7,984 bases of DNA from contig CAZBEI010000106.1 in the NCBI GenBank assembly GCA_964490895.1, positions 1 to 7,984 on the forward strand, written 5' to 3'. Shown piece after piece: positions 1-6,189 of this stretch; the stretch's first letter is position 1; each line of letters opens with the position of its first letter. The position numbers and the translations under genes were made by a program. A model generated the notes under the pieces. It was not told the DNA's origin. It made no database searches and worked only from the letters and a program-made list of their open reading frames with translations. The DNA comes from JACRAO01 sp964490895. GTDB taxonomy: Bacteria > Bdellovibrionota > UBA1018.

Positions 1-33
1 ATTCACCTTTTGGCAAAAAGGTTCCCCACTCAT
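1..33 (-). CDS. Start of an unidentified gene, cut by the left edge
   Basis: Only the first 11 codons lie in the window (MSGEPFCQKVN). The call rests on an ATG at 33..31 with a strong Shine-Dalgarno sequence, GAGGTGG (plus-strand positions 42-48), 8 nt upstream, and an open frame to the edge. It lies 87 nt downstream of the def stop codon in the same direction, with no convincing terminator between, so it could be the next gene of the def operon. The N-terminus does not look like methionyl-tRNA formyltransferase, the common neighbour of def, and I cannot name the product from 11 residues. Confidence 0.45.
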   Translation of the reverse strand, partial: MSGEPFCQKVN

Positions 34-41
34 TGGAAATA

Positions 42-48
42 CCACCTC
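42..48 (-). promoter_or_regulatory. Shine-Dalgarno site of the left-edge gene
   Basis: GAGGTGG on the minus strand, 8 nt before the ATG at 33. This is one of the best ribosome-binding sites in the window and the main reason for calling the partial gene at the edge. Confidence 0.5.
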
Positions 49-120
49 AAGTATCTAAAATAACAGATCTAATATGTCGGATTAATTACTGTCTGAACCA
101 CAGGCAAAAGTCAGCAGATG

Positions 121-669
121 TCAGCTTTGAGGCTGAATGTAGCGACGGAATTCTTCTACAAAGGCTAACTCTGTCTTTCCTGGAATGGGTTTAATGAGAT
201 CTACAAATAAAACTCCGTTTAAGTGATCCAGTTCGTGTTGAAAAACAGTGGCCAGGAAGTCTTCTGCGGTTTTGTCTTGGATCTCTCCGCCTTCATTCCA
301 GTAAGTGATTTTGATTTTTCTTGGACGTACGACAAGCCCTCTTAGTTCTGGAATGGAGAGGCAGCCCTCCCAGTAAGATTGTTCGGTGGGGTCAAGAATT
401 GTGATTTTTGGATTGATATACACTCGGAGCGGCTCTTGGCCCATGTTGGGGTAGCGCGGGTTGCCCTCAGAAAAACATATAACCGCTACTTGGATGGACT
501 CGTATATTTGAGGCGCAGCAAGGCCGAGGCCGCCAAACTCCTCCATTGTGTCTTTTAGGTCTTGAATGAGGCGATTAAACTCTGAAGATTGGAGTTCGTT
601 TTGGGTCACTTCTCTCGCTTTTTGCCTTAAGATGGGATGTCCCAGTCGGGCGATTTTGCGGATCGACAT
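121..669 (-). CDS. def: Peptide deformylase
   Basis: Removes the N-formyl group from the initiator methionine of nascent proteins; a cytoplasmic metalloenzyme acting at the ribosome. All three family motifs are present in the 182-residue product: motif 1 GLGLAAPQ at residues 47-54, motif 2 EGCLS at 101-105 and motif 3 QHELDH at 144-149. This gives the metal ligands Cys103, His145 and His149, the catalytic Glu146 and the oxyanion-stabilising Gln54. The N-terminus (IRKIARLGHPILRQKA) and overall length are typical. The ATG at 669 lies 2 nt after the stop of the upstream secreted orphan, so the two are probably co-transcribed and translationally coupled; a GAGG lies in the end of that gene, rather far (13 nt) from the start. 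Nothing suggests loss of activity. Confidence 0.97.
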   Translation of the reverse strand: MSIRKIARLGHPILRQKAREVTQNELQSSEFNRLIQDLKDTMEEFGGLGLAAPQIYESIQVAVICFSEGNPRYPNMGQEPLRVYINPKITILDPTEQSYWEGCLSIPELRGLVVRPRKIKITYWNEGGEIQDKTAEDFLATVFQHELDHLNGVLFVDLIKPIPGKTELAFVEEFRRYIQPQS

Positions 670-671
670 GG

Positions 672-947
672 CTATTGTTCGTCCTCAAATTCGTACTGGC
701 TTTTAAGTTCTTCTCTTGTTTTTGTGTTCCAGGCAATTTGTGGCTCTTTTGTCTTTTTATTAAACCAAAAGGTAGGTTTTCTAGAAATACTTTCATCCTG
801 AGAAGTCTCCCTCAATTCGTCTTTGTGAGTATTAAGGTAATTTTTTGTCCGCTGATCTTGGTGAGATTCGGGATCATCAGCAAAGCTTTTCAGGCAAAAG
901 CAAATTAAAAACAATGAAAATAAAATAGACTTGGTTTTTGTATTCAT
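672..947 (-). CDS. Small secreted protein of unknown function
   Basis: A 91-residue product that I do not recognise. Residues 1-23 form a clear Sec signal peptide: Lys4 and Lys6, a hydrophobic core rich in Leu, Phe, Ile and Cys, and a likely signal peptidase I site after SFA (residues 21-23). No lipobox is evident. The mature part is about 68 residues, very polar and charged (many Glu, Lys, Asp, Gln), with little predicted hydrophobic core and no mature-region cysteine. It is probably periplasmic or exported and possibly disordered. The stop TAG lies 2 nt before the def start, so it is the first gene of a def transcript. The ATG at 947 has only a purine-rich AAAGAG very close upstream. The signal peptide and tight spacing make it more likely real than a chance ORF. 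Confidence 0.7.
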   Translation of the reverse strand: MNTKTKSILFSLFLICFCLKSFADDPESHQDQRTKNYLNTHKDELRETSQDESISRKPTFWFNKKTKEPQIAWNTKTREELKSQYEFEDEQ

Positions 948-1266
948 ACTCTTTCAGACGGTCAAAAAGCACCCATTAGGGTTGGACCTTCTATAGCATG
1001 AAGTTAAAAATTTTTCTTTTTTTATTAAGAGAGAGTAACTATTTCTGGATTTCCCCTGTTTTCAGATTACTGGATGCCAAATTGCATCCACCCTGGAGTG
1101 GCCGCCGTAGTTTTGTTAAAAATGTTTTTTGAGCTTACGAACTGGCAAAAAACCTGGTGAGCATTATTTTTGCTGATTCGGCATTAAATACCTCAAGCCA
1201 AAAACTGTTCACAAAAAATGAGAACACTCAACGCTGAGAGGGAAAAGTGGGTCGATATTCTGCGAT
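948..1266. other. Intergenic region between the def cluster and the aldolase gene
   Basis: This 319-nt stretch has no convincing gene. It should hold the promoter for the leftward 672-947/def transcript; the best -10-like hexamer on the minus strand is TATAGA (plus positions 990-995), with no good -35 partner. It also holds the 3' end of the leftward aldolase transcript (see the terminator at 1200-1226). A perfect 7-bp inverted repeat lies at 1071-1090 (TGGATGC, 6-nt loop, GCATCCA) without a T-run on either side. A 44-codon plus-strand ORF (998-1132) lacks a ribosome-binding site and is not called. Confidence 0.5.
1200..1226 (-). terminator. Probable intrinsic terminator of the threonine aldolase gene
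   Basis: Read on the minus strand, TGTTC and GAACA form a 5-bp stem. A T-T mismatch and an inner CA/TG pairing extend it around a T-rich loop. One nucleotide later comes a run of five Ts (plus-strand A-run 1200-1204). It lies about 40 nt beyond the aldolase stop codon. The stem is short and not GC-rich, so efficiency may be modest. Confidence 0.42.
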
Positions 1267-2313
1267 TTACGAGATCGTTTTATTAATAAATTTCACAAAA
1301 TTTTCTATGTCCTCCTCAGTTGTGTCAAACGAGGTCATCCACCGCACTTCAGAGGTTTTCTCATTCCAGACATAGAAAAAATATTTTTCTTTTAATTGCC
1401 GAATGAAGGGTTTAGGTACAATAGCAAAAACAGCATTTGCTTGTACTTCTTGTGTGATTTTTATTTTTGGAATTTCCTTAATTTTTTCAGCAAGTAATCT
1501 GGTCATTTTGTTTGCGTGTTTTGCGTTTTTAAGCCACAAATTGTTTGAGAGCAGGGCTTCGAATTGAGCTGAAATAAATCTCATTTTAGAGGCAAGTTGC
1601 ATGCCTTGTTTCCTAATAAATTTGAAGTTACTGGCTAGGTCTTTATTGAAAAACACGATTGCATCCCCAAACATCATGCCATTTTTTGTCCCTCCAAAGG
1701 ATAAAATATCTACCCCTGCATTTTTAGTAATTTCTTGAATGTCGACATTTAATCCAGCAACTGCGTTGGCAATTCGTGCCCCATCCATGTGGAGGAACAT
1801 CTTGTTTTGATGGGCGTAAGCGGCAATGGTTTTGATTTCTTTTGCTGTATAAAGTGTTCCCATCTCGGTTGCTTGGGTGATGGAAATAATTTTGGGTTGA
1901 GAATGGTGTTGATCACCAATGCCATGCATGTGGTGGCGAATTTGTTCAACTGTAATTTTTCCATTTTTTGTAGGCAACGTGAGTAACTTACATCCCGTGA
2001 AATTTTCTAATGCGCCACACTCATCTACATTGATATGTGCAGTTTCTGCACAAATAACCGCATTAAACGATTCCATTGATGCTTTTGCTCCCAATGCATT
2101 TGCGGCGGTACCGGCAAAAACAAAAAAAAGCTCAATAGAATTCCCTAAAATTTCCTTAAATTTTGCTACAGCTCTCGCAGTGTATAAATCATCTCCATAG
2201 GCAATGGTGTGCCCGCTGTTTGCGTCTTCGATACTCTTGAGAATATTGGGATGGACTCCAGCATTATTGTCACTGGTAAAGCCTCGTGGGTTTCTTCTAT
2301 GCTTGGCGAACAT
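1267..2313 (-). CDS. ltaE: L-threonine aldolase, PLP-dependent (beta-eliminating lyase family)
   Basis: Probably cleaves L-threonine or L-allo-threonine to glycine and acetaldehyde in the cytoplasm. Numbered from the ATG at 2313 (348 aa), the family features are FTSDNNAGVHP at 12-22, the phosphate-binding GTAAN at 68-72, His93 in AETAHINVDE (stacks on the PLP ring), Asp177 and Arg180 in HMDGAR, and Schiff-base Lys210 in SFGGTKNG. The frame is open further upstream: an ATG at 2352 and a TTG at 2367 would add 13 or 18 residues. I prefer 2313 because members of this family usually begin only a few residues before the SDN motif, AGGAAGAGG lies upstream (spacing is long, about 14 nt), and a TATTAT -10-like hexamer overlaps the ATG at 2352. 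Stereospecificity (L, L-allo or low specificity) cannot be read from the sequence. Confidence 0.9.
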   Translation of the reverse strand: MFAKHRRNPRGFTSDNNAGVHPNILKSIEDANSGHTIAYGDDLYTARAVAKFKEILGNSIELFFVFAGTAANALGAKASMESFNAVICAETAHINVDECGALENFTGCKLLTLPTKNGKITVEQIRHHMHGIGDQHHSQPKIISITQATEMGTLYTAKEIKTIAAYAHQNKMFLHMDGARIANAVAGLNVDIQEITKNAGVDILSFGGTKNGMMFGDAIVFFNKDLASNFKFIRKQGMQLASKMRFISAQFEALLSNNLWLKNAKHANKMTRLLAEKIKEIPKIKITQEVQANAVFAIVPKPFIRQLKEKYFFYVWNEKTSEVRWMTSFDTTEEDIENFVKFINKTIS

Positions 2314-2350
2314 GGAGGGGTTATACACCTCTTCCTGGTTGTGTGCAGAC

Positions 2351-2356
2351 ATAATA
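2351..2356 (-). promoter_or_regulatory. Candidate -10 box for the aldolase gene
   Basis: TATTAT on the minus strand matches TATAAT at 5 of 6 positions. Transcription would begin near 2344, leaving a leader of about 31 nt before the ATG at 2313. No good -35 hexamer lies 16-18 nt upstream, so this is tentative. If right, it excludes the TTG 2367 and ATG 2352 starts. Confidence 0.3.
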
Positions 2357-2394
2357 CTTGGATTCAAAGGGTTCCATACAGTTTATTTCAGTCC

Positions 2395-2424
2395 TTGACT
2401 AAGCAGGTTGCACCTCCTTAAACT
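2395..2424 (+). promoter_or_regulatory. Candidate promoter of the FecR-domain gene
   Basis: TTGACT (2395-2400, 5 of 6 matches to TTGACA), an 18-nt spacer and TAAACT (2419-2424, 4 of 6 matches to TATAAT). The start point would fall at about 2431-2432, on the GTG that is the best-placed start of the downstream gene, so the mRNA could be leaderless. Confidence 0.35.
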
Positions 2425-2431
2425 GGGCGTT

Positions 2432-2986
2432 GTGATAAAAATATTTTTGTTCTTACTTTTCGGCCCATTTGGGTTTGCTCAGGATTTGCCTCTGGCCAAA
2501 ATGATTTTAGCAGAAGGGCCTGTTCTGTTTGATCACCATAGGTTGCATAACGGTGATCTTATTTTTAAGGAAGGCATTCTAGAAACTAAAAAAGGGGCTC
2601 GCGTAAAATTAGTTTTAGAGCCTTCTCAAACCGAAGTTTTCCTCAGTGGAGAGACCCAGTATCAAGTCCAAAGCCATCAGTTGCTTCAGGGGCAAGCGCG
2701 TTGGAAGATAAAGAAAACACCTCAGTTTCAAGTGCGAACTAAAAATGCAGTGATGGGAGTGCGGGGCACAGATTTTATGGGGGTTTTTAATCCTGTGTTT
2801 GAGGAAACTGAGATTGTTGTTTTTGAGGGGGTGGTACAATTTCAATCGCAAATAGATTCATCGGATCTCAAAACTGTGAATCAAGGTTATTGGGGCGGGA
2901 TTGGCGGACGTTTTGGGAAAAAAATTGGAGAGCTGATTCGTCTCCCGCAAGATGCTCTTGGGCAGTTTGAAAAAGCTTGGCATTAG
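2432..2986 (+). CDS. Secreted FecR-domain protein
   Basis: Product of 184 aa if started at GTG 2432. It has a signal peptide with IKIFLFLLFGPFGFA then QD, cleavage likely after GFA. The body carries the FecR signature near residues 98-115 (FQVRTKNAVMGVRGTDF), preceded by the usual beta-rich stretch with a bounded segment on gain of charge (KKGARVKLVL) and followed by EEIVVFEGVVQF-like strands. Stand-alone exported FecR-domain proteins differ from the FecR anti-sigma regulator: there is no cytoplasmic N-terminal domain and no sigma factor gene nearby, so a periplasmic or surface structural or binding role is more likely. The start is uncertain: there is no ATG before residue 24, and a TTG at 2408 would add 8 residues; neither has a good Shine-Dalgarno sequence. 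The gene converges on 2993-4174 with 6 nt between stops. Confidence 0.82.
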   Translation: MIKIFLFLLFGPFGFAQDLPLAKMILAEGPVLFDHHRLHNGDLIFKEGILETKKGARVKLVLEPSQTEVFLSGETQYQVQSHQLLQGQARWKIKKTPQFQVRTKNAVMGVRGTDFMGVFNPVFEETEIVVFEGVVQFQSQIDSSDLKTVNQGYWGGIGGRFGKKIGELIRLPQDALGQFEKAWH

Positions 2987-3005
2987 TCTCACTTACTCCA
3001 AGTTT
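2973..3005. terminator. Weak hairpin spanning two convergent stop codons
   Basis: AAGCTTGG (2973-2980) and CCAAGTTT (2998-3005) can form an 8-bp stem with one G-T pair and a 17-nt loop containing both stop codons. On the minus strand it is followed by a short T-run (CTTTTTC); on the plus strand there is no T-run. It may help end the leftward protease-regulator transcript. The long loop makes the call uncertain. Confidence 0.25.
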
Positions 3006-4174
3006 ATGATTCCGTTTAAAAAATAAAATTTGCCATCAAATTGAATGAGCGGAACAGATTTTTTATTGAGCCTACTGATCAGTTTATGCAGGCGATTGTC
3101 TAGGTGATAAACATTACAGTGGTCTGGCCAAAGGACTTCGCACAAAAGCGACTTCGAGCATTTTTGATGGATCAAACAGTTGAGTAGCCGACCCTCTAAA
3201 CTTCTAGGTTGTATGTTGATCAATTTTTTACTGCATGGGTCTTGAAGTTTCCCACTCTTTTGTTTCCAAGAGTAATTTATTTCTAATGGAGCTTGTTTTT
3301 TAATAAAATGCTTTTCGAACTTGAGTCTCCAGTACGGAACAACGATGTCAAACCATTTGGGGTCTATCACATTTCCAAAAATCCGTGCCTGGAGATAAGC
3401 CAAAGGAAATTTGACACGAGTGTCGATGGGGGAAATCACGTATTCCATATAGAGTTTAGCTTTGTGAGGGTCTTCGAGGTCCATCGCGCAATCGGCAGCT
3501 TGGATGAGTGCCAGCTGATAATCTGACAAAAGCCCATTGAATTCTAAAATTTTGATCGCTTTTTCTGCTTCACAGAGTGCTGCATGGGTATGTCCTATTT
3601 CGTGAAAAAGATAGGATTTTTGACGCCACACCAATCCCAATGCTTTTTTTGAGTGCTCCTGTGTTGCTTCGTTTTCTATCTCTTTTAGCTCTTGAAATGC
3701 ATGTTCTTTAGTATCTATGAGATTGACGTTGAGGCGGCCAATAAAATAATTATATTTTGATAGCAAGGCTTTGTGGATGCGACCTGCCACACGATAATGG
3801 GTCTCTGCTTGAGAGAAACACTGGCTTCCTGGCTGATATAGTCCAGTTTGAAAATGGAGTAATCCCTGAACAAAAAGAGCTTCGCCAAGTAAAAAGGGGT
3901 GATCAGTATGAGTTGTGATAACAGAGTCTAAATCTATGTAACCGCCAGTTTTAAGCGCCAACCTCAGGCTGATTAGATTTTTGAGCAGTTGAATTTCATC
4001 TCGGAGTTGAGAGCTGATCAATAAGTTTTCTTGTCGAAAAGCACGTAAATCAATGCTTAAATCTTCGTATAAACCTTTTTCTACAAGAGTGACAAGTTTT
4101 TCGTAATGAGTAAAAAGCTTTTCCTGATCCGCAGAAACAGCCACTAATTCTCTGAGACTTTGAGTTGCAAGCAT
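2993..4174 (-). CDS. TPR-like protein with a C-terminal winged-helix DNA-binding domain
   Basis: A 393-residue cytoplasmic protein with no signal peptide. Residues about 20-260 are helical with TPR-like character, for example AFVQGLLHFQTGLYQPGSQ-type and ALCEAEKAIKILE-type segments (roughly 95-130 and 183-245). Residues about 324-392 resemble the OmpR/SARP-type winged helix: a leading helix (EGRLLNCLIHQ), a turn into LLCEVLWPD, a recognition-helix-like LDNRLHKLISRLNKK and a beta wing (IQFDGKFYFLN). It is probably a transcription regulator in which the helical repeats bind a ligand or partner. The domain order is the reverse of SARP regulators, where the winged helix is N-terminal. The ATG at 4174 lies 2 nt after the protease stop, indicating translational coupling. 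An upstream in-frame extension to 4255 would overlap the protease by 79 nt and is less likely. Confidence 0.8.
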   Translation of the reverse strand: MLATQSLRELVAVSADQEKLFTHYEKLVTLVEKGLYEDLSIDLRAFRQENLLISSQLRDEIQLLKNLISLRLALKTGGYIDLDSVITTHTDHPFLLGEALFVQGLLHFQTGLYQPGSQCFSQAETHYRVAGRIHKALLSKYNYFIGRLNVNLIDTKEHAFQELKEIENEATQEHSKKALGLVWRQKSYLFHEIGHTHAALCEAEKAIKILEFNGLLSDYQLALIQAADCAMDLEDPHKAKLYMEYVISPIDTRVKFPLAYLQARIFGNVIDPKWFDIVVPYWRLKFEKHFIKKQAPLEINYSWKQKSGKLQDPCSKKLINIQPRSLEGRLLNCLIHQKCSKSLLCEVLWPDHCNVYHLDNRLHKLISRLNKKSVPLIQFDGKFYFLNGIINLE

Positions 4175-4176
4175 TA

Positions 4177-6054
4177 CTATTTTATTCCCATTTGGACAGT
4201 AAATAGCCATGGCATTACAATTTCTTCTGGGAAATGGTCTTTTTGTTTTTTGCAATGCTCCGAAACTTCGAGCAAACGAAGTTCAATAAAACCGACTCGA
4301 CGGTGAGGATCTAAATCAATAAGAATAGTCGCGTTTTCATTTTCTAAAGATTCGCTCCAATAGTGAGATCTTGCCTGTGCGACACTCCACTCACAACTTC
4401 CAATGTGGATTGTTCCGGTGATAAAATCTGGAGATAAAATCAGATTTAAATCAATTTCAGGATTAGAAAATGGGTCTGATGGCATTGAAATGGATTCTTT
4501 GGTATTTTTTTCAGAATAATTAAGAAGGCTCAACGAAAAGCTGTGGCGGTATTGAAGTAAAATAACATATTGATCTGGACTGCATGAGATACGAATTTCT
4601 GAGTTAAAATCAAGAGGTGTGCCTGCTTCTTTTATTCTTGATTTTTCTTTACTCTCCTTTTCTAAGAGAGCATTGCTGAGAAAATAAAAGCGTTTGCTTG
4701 ATAAAAAGCCACCCTCTTTATCCTCTGGGTCATTGAGAAGAAAAAAATGACTTTGGTTACTGTCGTATGATTTCGTGACGAAAGCAGTTTTGTTATTTAA
4801 ACCTATGCTATTGCAAAATGGTGCATAGGATATGAGTGGTGGGAAGATCCCTTGCTTTTCTAAAAATTCAAGCAACTTGCTCCCATTCTCTACAATCAAA
4901 GGGAACAAATCGCCGAGAGACCAGATTCGCTGAGTTGTGCCGTCTTTATTTTGTATCCCAATTAGGCGTTTTCCATCGGGAAGTAAAACTCCCTCGTTTT
5001 TACACGTGTGATTTTTTTTAAATATAAATGCATGATCAGGAAATAGTATAAAATTATCTAAATCAAATAATCCAGAAAAACCTGAGATATTGCTATTTCC
5101 GCCTCCTCCTCCCCAGTCACCTCCTGTATCCAATATCCACTCCGAGGTTTCTGTGTATTGAAAGTCAGGACATGCCTCTTGGAAAATGAGTTCAGAATTT
5201 TGAGAGCTTTTGGGTAGAATAATTTGCTTTGTTCTCTCAATTTTTTCAGAGTCTGTTTCTCTAAAAGAATAAGAAAGATAAGGCCCATTTGGGTGAGTTT
5301 TGATCCAGGGGTCGATCCCATCATAGAGATCAGGAAGAGCTGATACAATTTCTTGAAAGGGAATAGCCAGAGAGTACCGGTCGTTAATTTTAGTCTTTGT
5401 TATCATTCCAAGAATAGTTTTTTTTGAAAGCTTATGCCGATACGATTTTTCGTTTTCTAAAAGTAAAAGAGGAACTCCACTAAATCCAGGCCGTACTCCG
5501 AAGTTTTCGACTTGAATTCCTACGCTTGTACCCAAAAGTGGATTTGCTATACCCGATGCCACTTCTAAAGAAGTCTTTATAACAGGATTGTGATAGGGGG
5601 ATTTTTTTTGCAAATGGAGTGGTTTTTTGAGAATAATGGCGCTTACCAACGCTTGCGCTTTATTTTGAAAGGTGATTTTAGTGTTCATTTCGTCAATAAC
5701 AGTAAGAGGTTCCCAGTTTTCTGGATGAGGGTCCATTATTTCTAAGAGAGCTAAGTCAAGCGTAGGAGATCCTCCGACCACTTTAGCCTTTAGCGTTTTG
5801 TCTAAACACTTAAGGGCTATGGTGTCGCTTCCTGCGATGACATGGAAGGGGGTTAGGACCCTAAGAGGGGTATTGGGTTCAGAATCGCGAGCGATTAACC
5901 ACCCGTGACCTTGTTGTCTGTAATTTTTATCCTTAAATTTCTTAAAGGCTTGGACTTCTACTATGTTACAGGTGGGAATGGGATCAGGTGGGATGCTCAG
6001 GGCGGTATTTGAAAAAACAGAAAACACCAGAAAAATGAAGGATAATCTCTGCAT
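4177..6054 (-). CDS. Secreted trypsin-like serine protease with long unassigned C-terminal region
   Basis: A 625-residue product. Residues 1 to about 20 are a Sec signal peptide (FIFLVFSVFSNTALS). Residues about 27-240 form a trypsin-like peptidase fold (S1/HtrA type): GHGWLIA at 49-55, His71 in LTPFHVIAG, Asp100 in TLDLALLEI and Ser192 in RPGFSGVPLL. The triad order and spacing are normal, though the serine motif is GFSGVP where classical members have GDSGGP, so substrate choice may differ. No PDZ domain is apparent. After a linker rich in Gly (DWGGGGGN, 313-320), residues about 325-625 contain scattered cysteines and match nothing I recognise. It acts in the periplasm or outside the cell. 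The ATG at 6054 has no Shine-Dalgarno sequence, but a good promoter places the mRNA start only about 6 nt before it. It is the first gene of an operon with the downstream regulator. Confidence 0.87.
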   Translation of the reverse strand: MQRLSFIFLVFSVFSNTALSIPPDPIPTCNIVEVQAFKKFKDKNYRQQGHGWLIARDSEPNTPLRVLTPFHVIAGSDTIALKCLDKTLKAKVVGGSPTLDLALLEIMDPHPENWEPLTVIDEMNTKITFQNKAQALVSAIILKKPLHLQKKSPYHNPVIKTSLEVASGIANPLLGTSVGIQVENFGVRPGFSGVPLLLLENEKSYRHKLSKKTILGMITKTKINDRYSLAIPFQEIVSALPDLYDGIDPWIKTHPNGPYLSYSFRETDSEKIERTKQIILPKSSQNSELIFQEACPDFQYTETSEWILDTGGDWGGGGGNSNISGFSGLFDLDNFILFPDHAFIFKKNHTCKNEGVLLPDGKRLIGIQNKDGTTQRIWSLGDLFPLIVENGSKLLEFLEKQGIFPPLISYAPFCNSIGLNNKTAFVTKSYDSNQSHFFLLNDPEDKEGGFLSSKRFYFLSNALLEKESKEKSRIKEAGTPLDFNSEIRISCSPDQYVILLQYRHSFSLSLLNYSEKNTKESISMPSDPFSNPEIDLNLILSPDFITGTIHIGSCEWSVAQARSHYWSESLENENATILIDLDPHRRVGFIELRLLEVSEHCKKQKDHFPEEIVMPWLFTVQMGIK

Positions 6055-6067
6055 AAAGTTGAGTGGT

Positions 6068-6096
6068 TGTATACTTCATTATTTTGATATTAACAA
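6068..6096 (-). promoter_or_regulatory. Candidate sigma70-type promoter of the protease-regulator operon
   Basis: On the minus strand, TTGTTA (6096..6091, 4 of 6 matches), a 17-nt spacer and TATACA (6073..6068, 4 of 6 matches). The predicted start near 6061 gives a leader of only about 6 nt before the ATG at 6054, which agrees with the absence of a ribosome-binding site there. Confidence 0.5.
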
Positions 6097-6120
6097 TATT
6101 TATTAATTAATCGGTGGGGA

Positions 6121-6136
6121 TGTCAGAGTTTGTCAG
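6121..6136. repeat. Two TGTCAG direct repeats 10 nt apart in the divergent promoter region
   Basis: TGTCAG at 6121-6126 and again at 6131-6136, so the copies sit on the same face of the helix. They lie between the protease promoter and the first paralog's -10 box. A regulator binding site is possible, perhaps for the winged-helix protein of the adjacent operon, but two hexamers can recur by chance. Confidence 0.25.
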
Positions 6137-6157
6137 TATCCTTTTTATCGAAGGGTG

Positions 6158-6163
6158 TATAAA
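6158..6163 (+). promoter_or_regulatory. Candidate -10 box of the first paralog
   Basis: TATAAA (5 of 6 matches), about 32 nt before the ATG at 6190. No recognisable -35 hexamer lies 16-18 nt upstream (the position reads AGTATC), so the promoter would be weak or activator-dependent. Confidence 0.35.
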
Positions 6164-6175
6164 TTGCCACATCTG

Positions 6176-6181
6176 AAAGGA
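6176..6181 (+). promoter_or_regulatory. Shine-Dalgarno site that sets the first paralog's start
   Basis: AAAGGA lies 8 nt before the ATG at 6190 but overlaps the in-frame ATG at 6181. The spacing therefore favours 6190, which also gives a cleaner signal peptide beginning MRYKITLFLI. Confidence 0.6.
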
Positions 6182-6189
6182 TGTGTAGC

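Noticed and set aside
675..908. Plus-strand ORF of 77 codons opposite the small secreted orphan
   Set aside because: It is antisense to a gene with a signal peptide and def coupling, and its composition (Phe/Cys/Leu-rich) is typical of the reverse of a charged protein.
1071..1090. Perfect 7-bp inverted repeat TGGATGC/GCATCCA
   Set aside because: No T-run follows on either strand and it is not placed next to a gene end or a promoter, so it is not called as terminator or operator.
998..1132. 44-codon plus-strand ORF beginning MKLKIFLFLL in the def/aldolase gap
   Set aside because: The N-terminus looks like a signal sequence, but there is no ribosome-binding site, the remainder has no recognisable pattern, and poly-A/T tracts easily produce Lys/Phe/Leu codons. 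Conservation in relatives would be needed.
2323..2377. 18-codon minus-strand ORF (MEPFESKYYVCT...) upstream of the aldolase gene, possible leader peptide
   Set aside because: Its nearest purine-rich site is 14 nt away, it has no run of regulatory codons, and no attenuator hairpins follow.
2408..2986. FecR protein as an anti-sigma regulator of iron transport
   Set aside because: It has a signal peptide and no cytoplasmic N-terminal segment, no ECF sigma factor gene is adjacent and no TonB receptor gene is seen, so the FecR domain here is a stand-alone exported domain.
4175..4255. In-frame upstream extension of the TPR/winged-helix gene (starts at 4255 or 4210)
   Set aside because: It would overlap the protease gene by up to 79 nt. 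The ATG at 4174, 2 nt after the protease stop, is the more natural coupled start.
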